From positions 1 to 64,000 of the forward strand of contig CALVBT010000001.1 in NCBI GenBank assembly GCA_944325885.1: DNA of 64,000 bases. Reading direction: 5' to 3'. Positions 43,463 through 52,398 of the stretch are shown piece after piece. Positions within the stretch are counted from its first letter, which is position 1, and every line of letters begins with the position of its first letter. Both the position numbers and the translations under genes were made by a program. The notes under the pieces are model-generated. The model did no database searches and was not told where the DNA came from. It saw only the letters and a program-made list of their open reading frames with translations. The DNA is from Candidatus Gastranaerophilales bacterium. GTDB taxonomy: Bacteria > Cyanobacteriota > Vampirovibrionia > Gastranaerophilales > Gastranaerophilaceae.

Positions 43463-44560
43463 TTATTTTAAACTCCCTTTTAATATGTCACATACCAGAT
43501 TTACCTTTTCATCTGTCATGTCGTTAAACAACGGCAAACAGGCAATTCTTTTTGTAATGTCTTCTGATATCGGGCAGGATGCCGCATCTTTTAGATAAGG
43601 TAATTTGTTCAAACTCGGATAAAAATATCTGCGAGGATAGATTTGTTTTTCATTCAATGCCGCAAATACAGCAAGCAGTTCCTTTTCATCTTTAAATAAC
43701 ACAGGATAATAAGCATTGTTGTAAACAATATCTTCTTGCTTTTTAGGCCTTCCAATAAGCCCTTGCAATTGGCTGTCATACAGGTCGCAAATTCTTTTTC
43801 TGTTTGACAGAATTTCTTTTAAATAAGGGAAATTAGCCAGCCCCATAGCAGCATTCATTTCTGATTGTTTTGCGTTAATACCAAGGCAAAAATGCTCATC
43901 TCCCTGATGACCGAATCTTTTTATCAGCTCCAATTTGTCAGAAATTGCTTTGTCTTTTACAATACAGGCTCCGCCTTCTATTGTGTGAAAGAGTTTTGTC
44001 GCATGGAAGCTGCAGGTAGAAATATCACCGAATGAAAGCAGCGATTTTCCTTTATACAAAGAGCCGAAAGCGTGTGCTGCATCATAAATCACTTTGATAT
44101 TGTGTTTTTTTGCAATATTTTCAATTTTTTCAATATTACAAGCATATCCAAAAACATGCACTGCAATTATTGCTTTTGTTTTTGGGGTGATAGCTGCTTC
44201 GATTTTGTCTGCATCAATTGTGAAATTGTCCGGCTCAATATCAACAAAGACAGGAGTACATCTTTCCCACAAGATAGATGATGTTGTCGCAACATAGGAA
44301 AACGGCGTTGTTATTATTTCACCTTCTTCAATACCCAGAGCCTTTAGTGCTAGTTGTATTGCAATGGTTCCGTTGGTGACATAGTGAAAATTTTCAACAC
44401 CCAAAAAAGTTTTTAATTTTTCCTCAAGCTCTTTAAGTAAAGGTCCCTGATTTGTGAGCTGTCCGTTTTCAAAAATTTTTTTTATATAAAATTCATACTC
44501 ACCCAAAGGCGGCAAGAATGATTTTGTTACAAACATTCTCTCGTCTGTAGCCGAAAGCAT
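43463..44560 (-). CDS. DegT/DnrJ/EryC1/StrS-family PLP aminotransferase
   Basis: The 365-residue enzyme has TNGTIAIQLALKAL, IYDAAHAFGS and the PLP lysine in SFHATKLFHTIEGGA. This family aminates keto-sugar nucleotides (for example 4-keto-6-deoxy sugars). It is the first gene of the operon, with GAGGAG upstream and an 18-bp palindrome at the promoter. With the acyltransferase and NeuB-like enzyme it could supply the amino-sugar branch of a legionaminic or pseudaminic-type route. The dehydratase is not in the window. Confidence 0.9.
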   Translation of the reverse strand: MLSATDERMFVTKSFLPPLGEYEFYIKKIFENGQLTNQGPLLKELEEKLKTFLGVENFHYVTNGTIAIQLALKALGIEEGEIITTPFSYVATTSSILWERCTPVFVDIEPDNFTIDADKIEAAITPKTKAIIAVHVFGYACNIEKIENIAKKHNIKVIYDAAHAFGSLYKGKSLLSFGDISTCSFHATKLFHTIEGGACIVKDKAISDKLELIKRFGHQGDEHFCLGINAKQSEMNAAMGLANFPYLKEILSNRKRICDLYDSQLQGLIGRPKKQEDIVYNNAYYPVLFKDEKELLAVFAALNEKQIYPRRYFYPSLNKLPYLKDAASCPISEDITKRIACLPLFNDMTDEKVNLVCDILKGSLK

Positions 44561-44617
44561 TAAGTCTACTCCTCTTAATACTGTTTATTTATTCTGTTTT
44601 TCAAAAAATATTTATTA

Positions 44618-44635
44618 TTTGTATTATAATACAAA
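44618..44635. promoter_or_regulatory. 18-bp perfect palindrome containing -10 elements in both directions
   Basis: TTTGTATTATAATACAAA is a perfect palindrome between the divergent DegT and acpS genes. It contains TATAAT on both strands (plus at 44625-44630). It could be a shared core promoter or an operator; AT-richness lowers certainty. The -35 regions are weak. Confidence 0.4.
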
Positions 44636-44708
44636 CAATTTAAATACAATTTATTTATAAAGTTTTATAAATTACACAAATGTAACAGTTAAAAAAGAGG
44701 ATGACAAA

Positions 44709-45068
44709 TTGTTTACCGGTGTAGATATCGAAGATATTTCAAGATTTGAAAATAAAACATTAGAAAATGACACACATTTTTTAACCAAAATCTATACACA
44801 AAAAGAACTGGATTATTGTTTTTCAAAAAAATTTCCTGCTCCTCATCTTGCAGCCAGATTTTGTGCAAAAGAAGCTGTTATAAAGGCTTTAAATTCTCTG
44901 AATCCCAAAATTACCTTTAGCAATATAGAAATCCTGAACCATGATACGGGCGCACCTTATGTAGTTTTGCACAATATTGATTTGGCTGTTGAGATTTCTG
45001 TTTCTCTTTCGCATGACAGGGACAAAGCGGTTGCTTTTGCTGTTGCGTACAAAAAGGATGTAGTATAA
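44709..45068 (+). CDS. acpS: Holo-[acyl-carrier-protein] synthase
   Basis: The 119-residue protein has the AcpS signatures TGVDIEDISRF at 3-13 and ARFCAKEAVIKAL at about 46-58, then SLSHDRDKAVAFAVA. It transfers 4'-phosphopantetheine from CoA to a serine of ACPs. The start is TTG at 44709 with AGAGG 8 nt upstream; the ATG at 44701 is out of frame. Its place divergent from an operon with two ACPs suggests it activates them as well as the housekeeping ACP. Confidence 0.92.
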   Translation: MFTGVDIEDISRFENKTLENDTHFLTKIYTQKELDYCFSKKFPAPHLAARFCAKEAVIKALNSLNPKITFSNIEILNHDTGAPYVVLHNIDLAVEISVSLSHDRDKAVAFAVAYKKDVV

Positions 45069-45139
45069 TATTTCATATAACACAGGCAAATCGGACATTG
45101 TAAGCTTGTTGTTCAGTCACATTTTAAGGGGTTAGTATA

Positions 45140-46393
45140 ATGTTTTTTTATGCGGATTTGCACATACACTCAAAATATTCAAGAGCGACCAGCAAAAATT
45201 GCAACCTTGAAGAACTTGCCTTGTGGGCGCAGAAAAAAGGTCTGTCCGTGATATCAACGGGCGATTTTACGCATCCGGCATGGTTTGATGAAATTAAAGA
45301 AAAACTTGTGCCTGCCGGCAATGGTGTATTCAGACTAAAACCCGAAATAGAAAAACAGGTGTTGATAAATGACAGCCCCGTGTATTTTTTGCTTTCCGTA
45401 GAAATATCAACAATCTATAAAAAAGGCGACAAAACAAGAAAAGTCCACCATGTAGTTTTTTCTCCGGATATTGAGTCAGCTCAAAATTTCAGACAAAAAC
45501 TCGATGCAATCGGCAACATAAATTCTGACGGAAGACCGATTCTCGGTTTGGATTCTCGAAATTTGCTGGAAATTGTTCTGGAATCAGGCGAAAATTCATA
45601 CATTATCCCTGCTCATATTTGGACTCCGTGGTTTTCCGTACTCGGCTCAAAATCCGGATTTGACTCTATAGAAGAGTGCTATGATGATTTGTCAGATTAT
45701 ATTTTTGCAGTAGAAACGGGTTTGTCTTCTGATCCGCAAATGAACTGGCGAGTATCAAAATTGGACAAATTCAGACTTGTGTCAAATTCTGATGCACATT
45801 CGCCTTCAAAACTTGCTCGAGAAGCTACAGTTTTTGATACAGAACCGGATTATTTCAGTATAATGAACGCACTAAAAACAGGTAACGGTTATGTTGGCAC
45901 CGTAGAGTTTTTCCCGGAAGAAGGTAAATACCACGAGGACGGTCACAGAAAGTGTAATGTTTGCTTTACTCCTCAAGAAACCATAAAACATAACGGTATC
46001 TGCCCTGTATGCGGCAGACCGCTTACAATTGGAGTCTTGAACAGAGTTAATGAACTTGCTGACAGACCATTTGACAGTGCGTATAAACCGGCTACCGCAG
46101 GTCAGGTTTTCAGCCTCGTGCCGTTGCCTGAAATCCTCTCAGAAATTATGCAGGTCGGGCCATCGAGCAAATCTGTAGTGACGGAATACGAAAGATTGAT
46201 ACACAAATTCGGCTCGGAATTGTTTATCTTAAGAGAGTTACCAACAGATGACCTTGAAAAAGATTCTCCAATGCTCGCCGAAGCTCTTATCCGTTTGAGA
46301 AAAGAGCAGGTAATAAAACATGCCGGTTATGATGGAGAATATGGTGTTATAAAACTTTTTAACGACGATGAGTTAGTAAAAAAAATTCTATAA
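45140..46393 (+). CDS. PHP-domain endonuclease Q family protein
   Basis: The 417-residue protein begins with the PHP metal motif YADLHIHSKYSRATS, has STGDFTHPAWF and SNSDAHSPSKL further along, and carries a zinc ribbon CNVCFTPQETIKHNGICPVC at about 274-296, as in EndoQ. That family cuts DNA 5' of deaminated bases (uracil, hypoxanthine). It is followed 32 nt later by a UvrD-like helicase gene, a pairing that suggests a shared repair task. Confidence 0.88.
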   Translation: MFFYADLHIHSKYSRATSKNCNLEELALWAQKKGLSVISTGDFTHPAWFDEIKEKLVPAGNGVFRLKPEIEKQVLINDSPVYFLLSVEISTIYKKGDKTRKVHHVVFSPDIESAQNFRQKLDAIGNINSDGRPILGLDSRNLLEIVLESGENSYIIPAHIWTPWFSVLGSKSGFDSIEECYDDLSDYIFAVETGLSSDPQMNWRVSKLDKFRLVSNSDAHSPSKLAREATVFDTEPDYFSIMNALKTGNGYVGTVEFFPEEGKYHEDGHRKCNVCFTPQETIKHNGICPVCGRPLTIGVLNRVNELADRPFDSAYKPATAGQVFSLVPLPEILSEIMQVGPSSKSVVTEYERLIHKFGSELFILRELPTDDLEKDSPMLAEALIRLRKEQVIKHAGYDGEYGVIKLFNDDELVKKIL

Positions 46394-46425
46394 ATCTAAA
46401 ACTCGACATAAAAATACCGCAATCA

Positions 46426-48066
46426 GTGCAGGAAAATAAAAAAGAAGACAATAAATTTTCTGTTGAAACAAAAGAATTTGTGTTTAAAAAACAAAACACT
46501 CAACCTGCTTTGAAGCAAAAAAATCAGCCAAAAGCACTGGATGAGTATCAGCAGGCTGCTGTTGAGGCTGACAGTTCCCAGCTTCTAATAGTTGCAGGCC
46601 CCGGAGCAGGAAAAACTACTGTGCTGACAAAGCGTATAGAATATTTAATAAAAGAAAAAAATGTACCTGCAGAGAATTGTCTTGCGATTACTTTTACACG
46701 AAAAGCCGCACAGGAGATGAAAGACAGACTGAATACACTGCTGCAGGAAAAGTCTGAATTGATAAATATTCATACATTCCATTCTCTATGTCTTTCAATT
46801 TTAAAAGAAAATTATGAAAAGGCAGAACTGGATAAAGATTTTGAAATAATAACAGAACAGGAAAAAGCTCTCTACAAAGACGGAGAACTGCCGGAAAATG
46901 TTCTTGAGTTCGACGATTTAATAACCTGTACTCTCGAGCTTTTTAATCAATACCCTGATGTTTTGGACTATTACAACCAAAAATTTAAATATATTTTTGT
47001 TGATGAATATCAGGATATTGACGAAAATCAGTACAACCTAATAAAATTTTTGGCACCGCAAAATCAAAACAAAAATATTTGTGTAATAGGCGACCCGAAT
47101 CAGGCAATTTATGGCTTTAGAGGCGGTGATTCAAAGTTTTTTAACAATTTTTCAGCCGATTATCCTATGGCGCAAAAAGTTACTTTAAAAAACAATTACC
47201 GCTCTACAGATATTATTGTAAATGCCTCAGGACAGGTAATTAACGAAAACAATATAATCGCAAAACTTGCCTCAAATGATAAAATCACTATCCATACAGC
47301 ACCGACGGACAAAGCTGAGGCAGAATTTGTCGTAAGTACAATAGAAAATCTTATAGGCGGACACAGTCTGTTTTCTATTGATTCCAACCGTTCTGACGGG
47401 CAGAAAGAAGATTATTCTTTTGGAGATTTTGCTATTCTATACAGAACTTCCGCACAGCTAAAGACTCTGAAAGAAGCACTTCAGCGTTCGGGGATGCCGT
47501 TTGTAAATTTGTCTGATGACCTTTTGTGTACAAAAAAATCCGTACGAAATCTTTTAAAATCCTTAAATGATGATTCACCGCTTGCTGAACAGATTGAAAA
47601 GCAATCCGATAAAATCGAAGAGGATTACATATTTAAATACCTGTTAAATATGGCAAAAAATTATACGGAGAGAAAATCTTTTATCCACGAGGTTTCTCTT
47701 TTGAAAGAGTCTGATACACTTGATGAACGTGCGGATAGAATTGCTCTTATGACATTGCATTCCTCAAAAGGTTTGGAGTTCAACTGTGTATTTATTACAG
47801 GGCTGGAAAATGGAATATTGCCTTTGTACAAGGCTGAAACAGAACAGGAAATCGAAGAAGAAAGACGACTGTTATATGTAGGTATGACAAGAGCAAAGCA
47901 AAGATTGTACCTTACAAGAGCAATAAAAAGATTCTGGTTCGGCTCAATTCAGAACTTTGAGATATCACCTTTTCTTGAAAATATTGAAAATAAGCTTTTG
48001 AATATTGAAGAATACCATAGAAAACTAAAAGAAAAAGATAACTTAAACCAGTTGAGCCTGTTTTAA
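46426..48066 (+). CDS. UvrD/PcrA-like superfamily I helicase, short form
   Basis: The helicase motifs are in order: VAGPGAGKTTVL (Walker A), LAITFTRKAAQEM (Ia), IFVDEYQDID (II), IGDPNQAIYGFRGG (III), NNYRST (IV), MTLHSSKGLEF (V) and LLYVGMTRAKQRLYLT (VI). At 546 residues it is well short of the usual 700 or more, chiefly through reduced 1B/2B insertions. The start is uncertain: GTG at 46426 is the only usual start codon before motif I in the open frame and lacks a clear ribosome site. It may be translated by coupling from the EndoQ gene. Confidence 0.85.
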   Translation: MQENKKEDNKFSVETKEFVFKKQNTQPALKQKNQPKALDEYQQAAVEADSSQLLIVAGPGAGKTTVLTKRIEYLIKEKNVPAENCLAITFTRKAAQEMKDRLNTLLQEKSELINIHTFHSLCLSILKENYEKAELDKDFEIITEQEKALYKDGELPENVLEFDDLITCTLELFNQYPDVLDYYNQKFKYIFVDEYQDIDENQYNLIKFLAPQNQNKNICVIGDPNQAIYGFRGGDSKFFNNFSADYPMAQKVTLKNNYRSTDIIVNASGQVINENNIIAKLASNDKITIHTAPTDKAEAEFVVSTIENLIGGHSLFSIDSNRSDGQKEDYSFGDFAILYRTSAQLKTLKEALQRSGMPFVNLSDDLLCTKKSVRNLLKSLNDDSPLAEQIEKQSDKIEEDYIFKYLLNMAKNYTERKSFIHEVSLLKESDTLDERADRIALMTLHSSKGLEFNCVFITGLENGILPLYKAETEQEIEEERRLLYVGMTRAKQRLYLTRAIKRFWFGSIQNFEISPFLENIENKLLNIEEYHRKLKEKDNLNQLSLF

Positions 48067-48085
48067 ATATTTTTATTGATAAATA

Positions 48086-48121
48086 AAAAGCCTGCCCCGA
48101 TTATTTAGGACAGGCTTTTTT
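48086..48121. terminator. Bidirectional intrinsic terminator
   Basis: AAAAAGCCTG and CAGGCTTTTTT flank a 16-nt loop whose inner CCC/GG bases can extend the stem. It lies between the convergent helicase and hydA genes, with a T-run on both strands. Confidence 0.85.
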
Positions 48122-48138
48122 CATTATTTGTATCAGCG

Positions 48139-49923
48139 TTAGTTTCTTACTACATCTTTGTAAGAGTGTTTGAATTTATCTTCATACGTAGTGTGCAGCA
48201 GCTCATGTGCTTTGTGAGAGCCGGGTGCTTCCAGATATTCTTTGTAAAGTTTTTTGATATCCGGATTGTCGTTAGAGCGTCTGTATTGCAGTTCTGTGTC
48301 TTCTTTATACAGACCCGCTGCTCTTTTTTCTTTAATATGAGAATCATCACAGCTTCTTGGCTGTCCGCCGCCATTGATGCAACCGCCGGGGCAGGCCATA
48401 ACCTCAAGCATTTGGAAATCAGCAGTACCGTTTTTGATTTCCTGCAGTGATTTTTCTGCTTCTTTTAAAGTAGACACCACTCTTACTTTTATTTTTGTAC
48501 CTTTGATGTCTATTTCAACTTCTTTGCAGCGGTGATTTTGGTCAACCCCTCTCATACCTTTTATGTCAAGGTCGGATAACGGTTCACCGGTTACAAATTC
48601 ATAAGCTGTTCTGACAGCTGCTTCGGCTACACCGCCTGATGCACCAAAGATTGTACCTGCGCCTGTGTATTGAGCAAAAGGAGAGTCGCCTTCTGCCGGT
48701 TCAAGTGATTTGAAATCAATACCTGCGCTTTTTATCATTTTTGCCAGTTCTTGTGTAGTCAGAACATAGTCTGTTTCATATTTTCCGTCGTGAGAGAGCT
48801 GTTCTCTTTTTGCTTCTGCTTTCTTTGCCGTACAAGGCATTATAGAAACAATATTAAGATTTTCAGGTGTAAAACCTTCAAAATATTTTGGAACAAGCTC
48901 TCTTAATACAGGAGAAAGCATTCCCTGAGGAGATTTGCAGCTGGAAAGATGGTTCAGCATATCAGGATGCTGCAGCTCAAGATATCTTACCCACGCAGGA
49001 CAGCAGGAGGTAAACAACGGGAGATTTTCGCCTTTGCTTACTCTTTCAACAAACTCGTGAGCTTCTTCCATAATAGTAAGGTCAGCAGAGAAGTTTGTAT
49101 CAAATACAAGGTCAAAGCCTATTTCTTTTAATGCTGCATTGATTAATTTTATTGTGTTTTCTCCCGGTTCAAGGCCGAATTCTTCACCTATTGCAACACG
49201 AACTGACGGTGCAATTTGTGCAGCAACTTTTTTGTTCGGGTCAGTGATAAGTGACCATACAGGGTTTACTTCGTTTTTGATTGTCAATGCGCCTGTCGGG
49301 CAAACTGCCTGACACTGACCGCAGAATACACAATCTACGCTTCCGAGAGGTTTGCCGGCTAGAGGCTGAACTACTGTTTTTGAGCCTCTGTTTGCAAAAC
49401 CGAGTACCGCATGACCCTGAAACTCTGCACAGGCTCTTACACAAGCACCGCAGAGGATACATTTGTTCGGGTCACGTACAATTGATGGGTTTGAGTCATC
49501 TATAGGCAGGTATCTGTCTTTTTTCAGTTGTACATATTTTGATACGTCTTTGATTCCGTATTCTTCAGCATACTGCTGCAGTTCGCATTTGCCTGATTTG
49601 TCGCAGGTTGTACATTCTCTGTCGTGGTTTGCGAGCAGCAGTTCCAGTACTGTTTTTCTGATTCTTCTTGTACGTTCTGTGTTTGTTTTTACTTTAATAT
49701 TTGCCTCGGGCGGCATTGTGCAGGAAGAATTTATTACCGTTCTTCCGTTTGGGTATTCAACTTCCACAACACACATTCTGCAAGCGCCGTATTGTGTTAA
49801 ATCCGGTCTGTAGCAGAAGGTAGGAACATTAAAACCCGCTTTTCTGATTACTTCAAGAAGGTTTGGTTCGTCTGTGAACTCAACCTCTTTGCCGTTTATT
49901 ATAAGTGTTTTTTTATCGCTCAT
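48139..49923 (-). CDS. hydA: [FeFe] hydrogenase catalytic subunit
   Basis: The 594-residue protein has an N-terminal [2Fe-2S] domain (CRMCVVEVEYPNG), a His-ligand cluster motif DHDRECTTCDKSGKCEL, two [4Fe-4S] motifs (CILCGACVRAC, CVFCGQCQAVCPTGA) and the three H-cluster signatures: TSCCPAWVR, MPCTAKKAEAKR and MACPGGCINGGGQP. It makes or consumes H2. With the NuoF-like and NuoE-like genes just upstream it forms the trimeric, probably electron-bifurcating type (ferredoxin plus NADH). Maturation genes hydEFG are not in this window. Confidence 0.96.
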   Translation of the reverse strand: MSDKKTLIINGKEVEFTDEPNLLEVIRKAGFNVPTFCYRPDLTQYGACRMCVVEVEYPNGRTVINSSCTMPPEANIKVKTNTERTRRIRKTVLELLLANHDRECTTCDKSGKCELQQYAEEYGIKDVSKYVQLKKDRYLPIDDSNPSIVRDPNKCILCGACVRACAEFQGHAVLGFANRGSKTVVQPLAGKPLGSVDCVFCGQCQAVCPTGALTIKNEVNPVWSLITDPNKKVAAQIAPSVRVAIGEEFGLEPGENTIKLINAALKEIGFDLVFDTNFSADLTIMEEAHEFVERVSKGENLPLFTSCCPAWVRYLELQHPDMLNHLSSCKSPQGMLSPVLRELVPKYFEGFTPENLNIVSIMPCTAKKAEAKREQLSHDGKYETDYVLTTQELAKMIKSAGIDFKSLEPAEGDSPFAQYTGAGTIFGASGGVAEAAVRTAYEFVTGEPLSDLDIKGMRGVDQNHRCKEVEIDIKGTKIKVRVVSTLKEAEKSLQEIKNGTADFQMLEVMACPGGCINGGGQPRSCDDSHIKEKRAAGLYKEDTELQYRRSNDNPDIKKLYKEYLEAPGSHKAHELLHTTYEDKFKHSYKDVVRN

Positions 49924-49959
49924 TATTAATTTCCTTTATGTTTGTCTGCTTTTGCCATT

Positions 49960-49996
49960 GCAATCAAAGATTGCCGTGTTTTTCCGGCATTGCCGG
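49960..49996 (-). other. Two hairpins in the hydB-hydA spacer
   Basis: In the 90-nt gap, GCAATC-AAA-GATTGC (49960-49974) and CCGGC-ATT-GCCGG (49984-49996) are two perfect stem-loops 9 nt apart. Neither is followed by a long U-run on the minus strand, so they look more like RNA processing or stability elements than a terminator. Confidence 0.5.
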
Positions 49997-50013
49997 TTCC
50001 TGTAACCTTTCAT

Positions 50014-51870
50014 TTATTTTTGTTTAATCGCTTTGAACGGACAGGAGCTTATGCAGGCTCCGCATTTGATACATTTTGATTGATCAATGTGGTGCGGGTT
50101 GCGTACGCTGCCTTCAATTGCGCCAACAGGACAATTTCTGGCACATTTTGTACAGCCTTTGCAGAGTTCTTCGTCAATTTCAAAGGTTTTCATTGCATCG
50201 CAAACACCTGCAGGACATCTCTTGTCTTTTATGTGAGCGATATACTCATCTTTAAAGTATTTCAGAGTAGAAAGTACCGGATTCGGCGCAGTTTTTCCCA
50301 AACCGCAAAGAGAACCGTCTTTTACGGCTGTTGCAAGTTCTTGAAGTGTTTCAATATCCTGCATTTCGCCTTTGCCTTTTACAATTCTTTCCAGAATTTT
50401 CAGCATATTTTTTGTACCTTCACGGCAGGGTACACATTTTCCGCAGGACTCGTTTTGTGTAAAGTTCATAAAGAATCTTGCAACTTCTACAATACAGGTG
50501 TCTTCGTTCATTACAACAAGACCGCCTGAACCTACCATGGCACCTGCTGCTATGAGGTTGTCATAATCCATAGGCAAATCAAGATGCTCTTCTGTCAAAC
50601 ATCCGCCTGACGGGCCGCCGATTTGTACGGCTTTGAACTTTTTGCCGCCTCTGATGCCGCCGCCGATATCAAAAACAATTTCTCTTAAGGTTGTACCCAT
50701 CGGCACTTCGATAAGACCGGTGTTGTTTACTTCGCCTGTCAGAGCAAATGTTTTTGTACCTTTTGATTTCTCTGTACCCATAGAACTGAACCAGTCTGCG
50801 CCTTTGAGTATTATAGGAGCGACGTTGGCAAGTGTTTCTACGTTGTTAATCAAAGTCGGTCTGCCGAAAAGCCCTTTGTTAGCAGGAAATGGCGGTTTTG
50901 GTCTTGGCATACCTCTTTCGCCTTCGATGGAAGCGATAAGAGCTGTTTCTTCGCCGCAAACAAAAGCTCCGGCACCTTCTTTAATGTGGATTTCAAAATT
51001 GAAATCGGAACCCATTATGTTTTTGCCTAAAAAGCCTCTTTCTTCCGCCTGTTTGATTGCTACTCTAAGACGGTGAATAGCCAGAGGATATTCTGCTCTT
51101 ACGTAGATATAAGCTTCGTCAGCACCTATTGCATAACCGGCAATCGCCATACCTTCGAGCAGTTTGTGCGGGTCGCCTTCCATTACGCTTCTGTCCATGA
51201 ATGCACCCGGGTCGCCTTCGTCGCCGTTGCAGACAACATAGCTTTTCCCGCCTTTGTTTGCTGCTGTGAATTTCCATTTCATACCGGTCGGAAATCCGCC
51301 GCCGCCTCTGCCTCTGAGGCCTGATTTTGTAATTTCGTCAATTACCCAGTCAGGGTCGGATTTTTCGAGTACTTTGTGCAATGCCTGATAAGCCCCTACA
51401 GCGAGTGCTTCGTCTAAGGATTCGGCATTGATTTCTCCGCAGTTTGCAAGGGTTGTTCTTGTTTGTTTTGCGTAGAAATTTATTTCTTCGTTTTTAAATA
51501 CGTGTTTTTCTGTTTTCGGGTCTACATAAAGGAGTCTTTCTACCGGTTTGCCTTCTTTTATGTGGCTTTCAACAATTTCTTCAACGTCTTCTACGTGTAC
51601 TTTTACATAAGTAATATCAAGGTCAGGAATTACAACGAGAACACCCTGTTCGCAAAATCCGTGGCATCCTGTCGGTACGATGGTGACTTTGTCCTGATGA
51701 GTCATCGGGCGTACATCAGCACCGAGTTCCTGAAATTTTTCTATAACTTTTAAAGAGCCGTTAGCTACGCAGCCTGTACCTGCGCAAACAAGAACTCTCA
51801 AGCCTTGAGCCTTTATTTGTTCTTTAACTTTTTCCTGTTCTTTTTTTATATCAATCAATGTTGCTGTCAT
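50014..51870 (-). CDS. hydB: NuoF-like NADH-binding subunit of bifurcating hydrogenase
   Basis: The 618-residue protein has an N-terminal thioredoxin-like [2Fe-2S] part (VCAGTGCVANGSLKVIEKF with later CHGFC). The NuoF core follows: SGLRGRGGGGFPTGMKW for NADH/FMN, GAGAFVCGEETALIASIEG, and the cluster ligand run SCGKCVPCREGT. A C-terminal pair of [4Fe-4S] motifs (CKGCTKCARNCPVGA, CIKCGACISSCP) completes it. It takes NADH electrons and splits them to the hydrogenase subunit. It lies 1 nt after hydC. Confidence 0.94.
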   Translation of the reverse strand: MTATLIDIKKEQEKVKEQIKAQGLRVLVCAGTGCVANGSLKVIEKFQELGADVRPMTHQDKVTIVPTGCHGFCEQGVLVVIPDLDITYVKVHVEDVEEIVESHIKEGKPVERLLYVDPKTEKHVFKNEEINFYAKQTRTTLANCGEINAESLDEALAVGAYQALHKVLEKSDPDWVIDEITKSGLRGRGGGGFPTGMKWKFTAANKGGKSYVVCNGDEGDPGAFMDRSVMEGDPHKLLEGMAIAGYAIGADEAYIYVRAEYPLAIHRLRVAIKQAEERGFLGKNIMGSDFNFEIHIKEGAGAFVCGEETALIASIEGERGMPRPKPPFPANKGLFGRPTLINNVETLANVAPIILKGADWFSSMGTEKSKGTKTFALTGEVNNTGLIEVPMGTTLREIVFDIGGGIRGGKKFKAVQIGGPSGGCLTEEHLDLPMDYDNLIAAGAMVGSGGLVVMNEDTCIVEVARFFMNFTQNESCGKCVPCREGTKNMLKILERIVKGKGEMQDIETLQELATAVKDGSLCGLGKTAPNPVLSTLKYFKDEYIAHIKDKRCPAGVCDAMKTFEIDEELCKGCTKCARNCPVGAIEGSVRNPHHIDQSKCIKCGACISSCPFKAIKQK

Positions 51871-51871
51871 C

Positions 51872-52375
51872 TTAATTACCCTCTTTTTCCTCTTTCATAA
51901 TCGTTTCGATAACGATTTTTATTGCATCTCCGGTCATTTGCGGATAGACTTTTCCGTTGACAACAACAACGGGGGCAAGACCGCAAGCACCGAGGCAGCT
52001 CACTGTTTCTAATGAAAACAGGCCGTCTTCGGTAGTGAATTTGCCGTCTGTAAGATTCAGACATTGTTTTATTGCGTTTAGTACCGGCATAGAGCCTCTA
52101 ACGTGGCAGGCTGTACCGTCACAGACTTTTATTTCGTATTTGCCTTTTGGCTGCAGGCTGAATTGTGCGTAGAACGTAGCTACACCGTAAACTGTTGCTG
52201 GTGACAGGCCTTCTATTTTTGTTCCGATATATGTCATTATGTCTAGCGGCAAATAGCGGAAAACTTCTTGTACTTTTTGCAAAATTGCAATAAGGTTTGA
52301 TTTTTTGTACTCATAAATCGACAAAATTTCATCGACCTTTGAGTAGTCAATTCCGGCTTGAGTCTGTTGGCTCAT
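51872..52375 (-). CDS. hydC: NuoE-like [2Fe-2S] subunit of bifurcating hydrogenase
   Basis: The 167-residue thioredoxin-like protein has the four ligand cysteines in CDGTACHVRG and SCLGACGLAP, with YGVATFYAQFSL before them, as in NuoE/HydC/HndA. AGGAG precedes its ATG. It is the first gene of the hydCBA operon, and a GTGAT-AATA-ATCAC dyad lies 38 nt upstream. Confidence 0.94.
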   Translation of the reverse strand: MSQQTQAGIDYSKVDEILSIYEYKKSNLIAILQKVQEVFRYLPLDIMTYIGTKIEGLSPATVYGVATFYAQFSLQPKGKYEIKVCDGTACHVRGSMPVLNAIKQCLNLTDGKFTTEDGLFSLETVSCLGACGLAPVVVVNGKVYPQMTGDAIKIVIETIMKEEKEGN

Positions 52376-52398
52376 TTACTCTTTCTCCTTTACACAAG

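Noticed and set aside
50080-51753. Several plus-strand frames within hydB
   Set aside because: Antisense shadows of a strongly conserved gene.
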